From the NCBI GenBank assembly GCA_947377725.1, contig CANCGX010000029.1, forward strand, positions 1 through 11,568: a stretch of 11,568 nucleotides of DNA, in the 5' to 3' direction. Shown here piece after piece: positions 6,247 through 11,568 of the stretch. Position 1 is the first letter of the stretch. Every line of letters begins with the position of its first letter. Source of the stretch: Actinomycetota bacterium (lineage in GTDB: Bacteria > Actinomycetota > Actinomycetes > Nanopelagicales > Nanopelagicaceae). The notes beneath the pieces were generated by a model. It searched no databases, was not told the DNA's origin, and saw only the letters and a list, made by a program, of their open reading frames with translations. Both the position numbers and the translations under genes were made by a program.

Positions 6247-7470
6247 ATGACTAAACCTCGCGTTGTAATACTTGGAGCAGGTTTTGCAGGTTTGACGGCT
6301 GCAAAAGCAATCGGCATGGATGCAGATGTAACTGTTGTAGATCGCCACAATTATCAAACTTTCCTTCCTCTTCTCTATCAGGTTGCTACCGCTTCACTGG
6401 CAGCAGACCACGTTGCATATCCAATCCGTGGTGCACTTAGAAAGACCGGCGCAAAATTTCGTATGGGGTCACCCATCTCAATTGATCACAAAAATAAAAC
6501 CGTAAAACTCGATAGCAGTGAAGTAATTGGATTCGACCACCTCATCGTGGCACTTGGTTCAGCAACCGCGGATTTTGGCGTTCCTGGCGTTCAAGAGCAC
6601 GCACTTGGAATGAAGAATATCCATGAAGCGCTAGACATCCGCTCTGAATTAATGCGCAGATTTGAAGACCTCTGCCGTTTTGAAGACAACACTCGGCTCT
6701 CTGTCGTTCTCGTCGGTGGAGGACCTACCGGAGTCGAAATGTCTGGAGCTCTTGGTGAGCTTGTAAAGGGACCACTAAAGAGCGATAACTTCAACGCTGC
6801 AAAACATATTGATATCTATCTCGTTGAAGCCGGGCCACGACTTCTGCCTATGTTCGATGAAGATTTGTCAGAGCGCACAAAGAAAGATCTTGAATCTCTT
6901 GGTGTAAAGGTTCTCCTTAATACTCAAGTTAAGGAAGTGGCACATCGCCAACTCAATTTTGTTGATGGAACATCAATTCCATCTGAAATTACGGTTTGGG
7001 CAGCTGGTGTAAAAGGTGTTGATGAATTAGCACTTCTCAATCTGCCGCTTGCTGGAAATCGCATTAAGACTGATGCAACACTTCAAGTTGCGCACTATCC
7101 ACACATTTGGGCAATCGGCGATAACGCAGCCGTGCTTGGCGCGAATGGCCGACCACTTCCAATGGTTGCACCCACCGCAATGCAGCAAGGCCGATTCGTA
7201 GCAGATCAAATCCGCCGTGTTAAAAAAGGTGTTCCGCTCAAAGAATTTAAATATAAAGATAAAGGCTCAATGGCAACAATTGGTCGCCATAAAGCAGTTG
7301 TCCAAGTCAAGAAATTCAAACTCAAGGGACCACTTGCCTGGTTTGCTTGGCTCTTTTTACACGTCTTCTATTTACTTGGAGGCCGCAACCGAATCGGCAC
7401 AATCGCAGACTGGATGTGGAATTACTTCACCTTCGATCGTGGTAATCGCCACATCATGGACTCGCTCTAG
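6247..7470 (+). CDS. Type II NADH:quinone oxidoreductase (NDH-2)
   Basis: A 407-residue FAD-dependent pyridine nucleotide-disulfide-fold enzyme that most likely passes electrons from NADH to membrane quinone without pumping protons. The FAD Rossmann motif GAGFAG is at 10-15 with D32 after the second strand. The NADH motif GGGPTG is at 157-162 with E194 after its second strand, which favours NADH over NADPH. The second FAD motif AIGDNA is at 289-294. APTAMQQG (308-315) occupies the quinone-site motif, usually AQxAxQ. Residues 361-378 are hydrophobic, followed by a basic, aromatic tail, consistent with peripheral membrane attachment. GGAG five bases before the ATG fixes the start. Its TAG overlaps the stop codon of the convergent regulator gene. 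Length and motifs are normal for the family. Confidence 0.93.
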   Translation: MTKPRVVILGAGFAGLTAAKAIGMDADVTVVDRHNYQTFLPLLYQVATASLAADHVAYPIRGALRKTGAKFRMGSPISIDHKNKTVKLDSSEVIGFDHLIVALGSATADFGVPGVQEHALGMKNIHEALDIRSELMRRFEDLCRFEDNTRLSVVLVGGGPTGVEMSGALGELVKGPLKSDNFNAAKHIDIYLVEAGPRLLPMFDEDLSERTKKDLESLGVKVLLNTQVKEVAHRQLNFVDGTSIPSEITVWAAGVKGVDELALLNLPLAGNRIKTDATLQVAHYPHIWAIGDNAAVLGANGRPLPMVAPTAMQQGRFVADQIRRVKKGVPLKEFKYKDKGSMATIGRHKAVVQVKKFKLKGPLAWFAWLFLHVFYLLGGRNRIGTIADWMWNYFTFDRGNRHIMDSL

Positions 7471-10073
7471 AGCAAAGCCAACTCTCGCCCGCGGCTAACA
7501 GCTTCGGCTCGAGACTCCACATTCATTTTGCGGTAAACATTCTTGAGGTGCGTCTTAATTGTGTTATTTGAAATGTGAAGCGACGCGGCAATTTGAGTGA
7601 TAGGAAGTCCCGTCGCCAGACGCCTTAAAATATCTAATTCTCGTTTGGTAAGTGAAGATTTGTCGCCAACAGTCTGAACATTCTTGATCTGATTTCGAAT
7701 ACTCCGTGCCAACTTTTCGTTATACGAGGTTGGATGATCGTTTGCGTAATCCAGAATGAGATTCTTCGCTTCGGGACTTAAATTGAGGAATGATCTAAAA
7801 TATCCATTCTCGCCACCTAGATGTAGAGCAGTTTCTAAAAATGGAAGTGTTGTTTTTCGATCAGTTACCGCTGCCTCCAATAGAGAGACGCATTTAATAA
7901 ATTTTTGATGTGGCGTGCTTTCAGGAAGGCTGCCTAGAAGCACTAGGGCGTCCTTTGAATTTCGCTTGGCTTCAAGAACGGTACGAAGTGTCGAAATCGT
8001 TGGAGTCTCTACTGCATGATCAAGTAATACAATTATTCTAGCAACGTCACCCATTTGAGCACGAGCAAGAATTTCAATCAGATCAGCAAATATGTTGATC
8101 TGTGAATTAAATTGTGAGCTAGACGTCCATTCGCGAGATTCCTGAATTAAGGAAAGTGCGGCTGTCGTTTCACCTTGATACATTTTTGCAAGAGCCAATT
8201 TAGAATAGAAAGAGACAACCCAAGGCCACTGTTGCGCCTTGATTGCAAGTTGTAAATATTTTTCTGACATCTCAACAGACTTATTATCGTCGCCAAATTC
8301 GAGCAATACATCTGCCGCTATATGAGCGGCGGAATAGGGTATGTAAATGCCTTTTACATTTAGACTCTCGTAAGAACTCAGAGCCAAGTTGGAATGATCT
8401 AACGCTTCTCGATATCTGCCATCTAGAAAAGCTTCCATTGCGCGCATTTGTGGTAGCACCAATTTCTGATGGTGTGGATTTGAATCCTGCGTGATTCCGA
8501 TTACATGATCGAACATTTCCTGAAAAATGGGCCTATCTTGAAGAATAAATGCAGACTCAAGTGCAGGCAACATTCCACGAGCTACTGCACCTGACAATCC
8601 TTCTCGTTGAATAATTCTTAAATCTTTTCTCTTCGTAGAAAGTCGAATGCATTCCGTAAAATTTCCAACCCAGAATTCATATCTTGCACGCAGAAGCCCA
8701 ATTTCATCTGCAAATTTGTCTACTTCCGCCGATAGCGACAAATCATTTTCCAGTTCATTCAAAAGAGCTCGACCTGCATCAATATCAAATGAAATCAACT
8801 TTATGTAGACCTTTAAAAGTGCAATGAGAAAGATGTCATCTTTGTCTTCAACCTTCTTCCTCTCAACCCACATGCTCAGAAATTCTGCATCTCCCGACAT
8901 CATCATCTGATAAACATTTTTCCAAGCAAGCGCTTCTGCGCGCTTTTCTTCTCCAAGAATGGCAAGCAAAGCAATTGCTTTGAGGGCTTTCCCCGAGCTA
9001 ATTGCAACTTCAATTGTTGGATATCCGATGTCGACAAGCTTTTTAGTATTCGAATAGACGCGCTCCATTAATAGATTGCGAACAAGCGGATTAATCGCAA
9101 AACGTGAGGGGTTTATAGAAACCTGGGAAATAAACGTTCCACTTTCCCGCAATCTCTTTAATCGCATTTCAGCGTCAGGCAACTTGGTGATTTGGAAAGC
9201 CTCGTCGGCCGAAACTGCATCTAAAAGAGAAATTTTCTCTAAGAAGTCGCGATCATCACAATCCAAGAGATCAACCGCATGAGAGATGAGGGTATTGCTT
9301 TCGAAACTTGAAATCGTCGTGATTTCATTTTCTTTTGCTAAGCTGGAAGCAAGAATTTTTACACCTAATGGCCAACCCTGAACATTCCCAAATGCTGATG
9401 CAACTTCTTTATTCAAATAATCTAATCCATTCTGATTTGCAATATGAGAGATATCTTCTGAACAGAAACGTAAATCATTTGCAGTTAGGTAAGTAAAATT
9501 TCCCTGACTTGCGATTTTTGCATACGACGCTCTGGGCGGAATATTTCTCAAAGTCAATATTCGGACATTGTCTGGCATTAAATTGATAAAACTTTGAAGC
9601 ATTCCAAAATGGGATTCACTGTAATTTTGCGCGCCGTCCCATATAAAAAAGAAAGTCTTAGAAATGCTCGATATGTCATTGCAAATTCTTACTACCCAAT
9701 CAACGCCATGAAAATCTCCATTAAAAAATTCTTCTGCCCACGGCGCAAAATTTGGAACCTGCAATCTAAGTGCTGAAGTTACATTCCTACAAGTATCAAG
9801 AACTGTGTCTAATTCTTCAACAGTGTAAAAGACAACATATTCATCTGATTCTTCAGCAGCTTCAGCTGCTTGAGCTGCCAGTGTTGTTTTTCCAAACCCA
9901 CTTGGAGCAACAATGAGAGTTGCATGAGGTGCGGGTTGCAAGATTTTTTCAATAAGGTACGTTCGATAGATCGCATTTGGTAGCGCCATTGGCCTGGTAA
10001 TTCGGGCAAGTGGGACCCCGTCGAGGACTGGCAGAAAAATATCTGCCTTTACGTTTTTCTTTGATGTCCCCAT
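7467..10073 (-). CDS. MalT/LAL-type LuxR-family transcriptional regulator
   Basis: An 868-residue regulator with an N-terminal STAND-type ATPase, a long helical middle and a C-terminal LuxR DNA-binding domain. Walker A is APSGFGKTT (56-64). The Walker B strand FFFIWDG (141-147) keeps D146 but not the second acidic residue common in MalT relatives. Residues about 350-770 are helix-rich and resemble tetratricopeptide repeats, the likely effector-sensing part. The helix-turn-helix at 806-868 is typical: LTKRELDILRRLATG, then IAASLHISNNTIKTHLKNVYRKM. By family analogy it would bind an inducer and ATP, oligomerise and activate transcription; the inducer is unknown. The ATG has no Shine-Dalgarno site; a minus-strand TATAGA (10106-10111) could be a -10. 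It starts 55 bases after the GMC gene in the same direction, which suggests but does not prove a shared role. Confidence 0.9.
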   Translation of the reverse strand: MGTSKKNVKADIFLPVLDGVPLARITRPMALPNAIYRTYLIEKILQPAPHATLIVAPSGFGKTTLAAQAAEAAEESDEYVVFYTVEELDTVLDTCRNVTSALRLQVPNFAPWAEEFFNGDFHGVDWVVRICNDISSISKTFFFIWDGAQNYSESHFGMLQSFINLMPDNVRILTLRNIPPRASYAKIASQGNFTYLTANDLRFCSEDISHIANQNGLDYLNKEVASAFGNVQGWPLGVKILASSLAKENEITTISSFESNTLISHAVDLLDCDDRDFLEKISLLDAVSADEAFQITKLPDAEMRLKRLRESGTFISQVSINPSRFAINPLVRNLLMERVYSNTKKLVDIGYPTIEVAISSGKALKAIALLAILGEEKRAEALAWKNVYQMMMSGDAEFLSMWVERKKVEDKDDIFLIALLKVYIKLISFDIDAGRALLNELENDLSLSAEVDKFADEIGLLRARYEFWVGNFTECIRLSTKRKDLRIIQREGLSGAVARGMLPALESAFILQDRPIFQEMFDHVIGITQDSNPHHQKLVLPQMRAMEAFLDGRYREALDHSNLALSSYESLNVKGIYIPYSAAHIAADVLLEFGDDNKSVEMSEKYLQLAIKAQQWPWVVSFYSKLALAKMYQGETTAALSLIQESREWTSSSQFNSQINIFADLIEILARAQMGDVARIIVLLDHAVETPTISTLRTVLEAKRNSKDALVLLGSLPESTPHQKFIKCVSLLEAAVTDRKTTLPFLETALHLGGENGYFRSFLNLSPEAKNLILDYANDHPTSYNEKLARSIRNQIKNVQTVGDKSSLTKRELDILRRLATGLPITQIAASLHISNNTIKTHLKNVYRKMNVESRAEAVSRGRELALL

Positions 10074-10128
10074 GCCTACAGTTTCGCAGGGGTGAGGGAC
10101 TCTTTTCTATAACCCTGCTTTATCACCC

Positions 10129-11568
10129 CTACTTGGGGTTACGAAGAGAACCGTGAGCGTGAGGAGGTACAGCTGGAGCGTGAGGAAATACCGATTCACA
10201 CCGTTTGTACTCGCCACCCTGAAATGGGCGAGTGTCTCCTTCGCCCTTATTTGGCCACAAACTCATCGCACGCTCAGCTTGCGCCGTAATAGTTAGCGAA
10301 GGATTCACGCCTAAATTAGCCGTGACACTTGAGCCGTCAACGACATGCAGCGTTGGGTAGTTCCACACCCGGTGATATGGATCAATCACTCCTTTTTCAA
10401 CGGAATCTCCGATCACGCAACCACCCACGAAGTGGGCAGTGAAAGGCGCATTAACAAGGTCACCTACGTTTCCTCCTGCAATCCCGCCTCGCTTTGCCGC
10501 AATCCGACGCACGACCTCGTTTGCTGCAGGAATATAGGTGGCGTTTGGACGATCAACATCATTCGTGGAAGTTAACTTCCAATTTCCTAGGAAATCGCGC
10601 TTTCCTTTAACAGTTATTGAGGAATCAACATTTTGCATCACTAACGCGATAACGGTGCGCTCGCTCCACTTTCGAACATTCAATATTCGATACATGATTT
10701 TGGGATTTCTCAAAAAAGTTGTCCACCATTGCTTATGGCGCTGGGATAGCTTGTTTCCATCCGTGGCAATTGTTTGAAGCAACCCCATCGAGTTACTTCC
10801 TTTCCCGTATCGCACTGGTTCTACATGTGTGTGTTCGTCGGGGTGGAAAGAGGAAGTGATTGCTGCTCCCAGTGAATAATCAATATCTGACTTTGGCATA
10901 AGCGCGCCGGTCAGCGCTTCACTGTTGGTTCTCGATAGCCGTCCAAGCATTTCAGAAAGAAACGGCAATTTCTTTTGATCTTTCATTCGGTGAAGAATCT
11001 TCTGAGTGTTGTACGTTCCTGCAGCAACAATGACTTCTTTCGCAGTAAAAGTTTGCGTTCTCCCGCTCCAAGAACTGCTCTTTCGAGTTTTAATCGTCCA
11101 TCCACTTCCGCTTTGTTCAATGGAAGTAACTGTCGTTTCTGGGATAACCGTTGCGCCAATGGACTCTGCAATTCCCAAATAATTCTTTGGAAGCGTGTTC
11201 TTTGCGTTGTATCGACATCCAGTCATGCATTCACCGCAGTTGCGACAACCTTCGCGAGCAGGTCCTACTCCGCCAAAGAATGGATCATCTGACGCCTTGC
11301 CTTCGCCTTCTCCAAAGAAAACACCTAACGGCGCGAGAGTAAATGTGTGTCCAACTCCCATCTCCTCAGCGACTTCTTTCATCGCAAAATCTGATGGAGA
11401 CATAAATGGATTCTTGGTTACACCTAACATGCGTTGGGCTTGGTCATACCAAGGAGCTAACTCCTCTTTCCAATTCGTTATATGTCGCCATTGCTCATCA
11501 TTAAAGTACGTATCAGGCGGGGTATATAAAGTGTTCGCATAAACGAGGGAACCTCCACCCACCCCAGC
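10129..11568 (-). CDS. GMC-family FAD oxidoreductase, ChoD-like (5' end missing)
   Basis: The last 479 residues of a flavoprotein; the N-terminus, with the FAD Rossmann motif, lies beyond the right edge. The first visible residues (AGVGGGSLVYAN) are an internal motif of the ChoD/cholesterol-oxidase-like branch of the GMC family, so about 90-100 residues are probably missing. Counting from the first visible codon, CRNCGECMTGC (108-118) gives four cysteines spaced C-x2-C-x2-C-x3-C. H379 (FTAHFVGG) and N422 in the signature HVVDGSSVTANLGVNPSLTI are the expected active-site pair. Family enzymes oxidise alcohol groups, in some cases the sterol 3-OH; the substrate here is not known and cholesterol should not be assumed. 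The C-terminal tail, rich in Pro and His, fits this branch. The stop codon TAG is at 10129-10131. Confidence 0.92.
   Translation of the reverse strand, partial: AGVGGGSLVYANTLYTPPDTYFNDEQWRHITNWKEELAPWYDQAQRMLGVTKNPFMSPSDFAMKEVAEEMGVGHTFTLAPLGVFFGEGEGKASDDPFFGGVGPAREGCRNCGECMTGCRYNAKNTLPKNYLGIAESIGATVIPETTVTSIEQSGSGWTIKTRKSSSWSGRTQTFTAKEVIVAAGTYNTQKILHRMKDQKKLPFLSEMLGRLSRTNSEALTGALMPKSDIDYSLGAAITSSFHPDEHTHVEPVRYGKGSNSMGLLQTIATDGNKLSQRHKQWWTTFLRNPKIMYRILNVRKWSERTVIALVMQNVDSSITVKGKRDFLGNWKLTSTNDVDRPNATYIPAANEVVRRIAAKRGGIAGGNVGDLVNAPFTAHFVGGCVIGDSVEKGVIDPYHRVWNYPTLHVVDGSSVTANLGVNPSLTITAQAERAMSLWPNKGEGDTRPFQGGEYKRCESVFPHAPAVPPHAHGSLRNPK

Noticed and set aside
10125..10139. ACCCC-TACTT-GGGGT hairpin at the GMC stop codon as a terminator
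   Set aside because: Only a five-base stem containing the stop codon itself, with no T-run after it; too weak to call.
10345..10777. Plus-strand frames opposite the GMC gene
   Set aside because: Antisense shadows; the minus-strand frame has clear family motifs throughout.
1..11568. CRISPR array, transposon, phage, tRNA or rRNA
   Set aside because: No spaced repeats, transposase motifs, terminal inverted repeats or RNA gene signatures were seen on reading either strand.

Overview
The window looks like a chromosomal segment of a low-GC, compact-genome actinobacterium, most plausibly a freshwater acI/Nanopelagicales-type organism. The phylum call rests on gene content: DUF3027 and DUF3263 proteins (actinobacterial families), a groEL2-type solitary chaperonin under a CIRCE operator, an actinobacterial long cold-shock protein and a ChoD-like GMC oxidoreductase. 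The lineage call is inference from the AT-rich base composition (not computed, judged by eye as mid-40s % GC) and tight packing. There is no gap longer than about 100 bases, and I see no tRNA, rRNA, mobile element or CRISPR array.

Layout. Positions 24-2852 hold, all on the minus strand, a cold-shock protein, a DUF3027 protein and groEL. groEL has its own promoter (about 2925-2953), a CIRCE element (2893-2919) and a strong intrinsic terminator (1174-1205), so it forms a stand-alone heat-shock unit. Positions 2997-6182, also minus, carry an SDR/DUF2867 oxidoreductase, a PLP-dependent group II decarboxylase 15 bases downstream, and a small DUF3263 protein; the first two look cotranscribed. At 6183-6246 is a 64-base divergent promoter region with an imperfect dyad. 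The plus-strand gene ndh-like (6247-7470) encodes a type II NADH dehydrogenase. It converges on a MalT/LuxR-type ATPase regulator (7467-10073, minus); the two stop codons are read from one CTAG. Upstream of the regulator, in the same direction and 55 bases away, is the 3' part of a GMC oxidoreductase gene that runs off the right edge.

How the genes fit together. The left third is stress and housekeeping (HrcA-controlled chaperonin, cold-shock RNA chaperone). The middle is redox and amino-acid metabolism, with a membrane quinone-reducing NADH dehydrogenase opposite an SDR oxidoreductase. The right third pairs a flavoprotein oxidoreductase with a possible signal-sensing transcription factor. 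All complete genes belong to recognisable families. I do not see a new multi-gene system; the more interesting points are regulatory architecture (duplicated CIRCE arm, terminator/promoter overlap, genes without Shine-Dalgarno sites) and a ferredoxin-like four-cysteine motif in the GMC enzyme.
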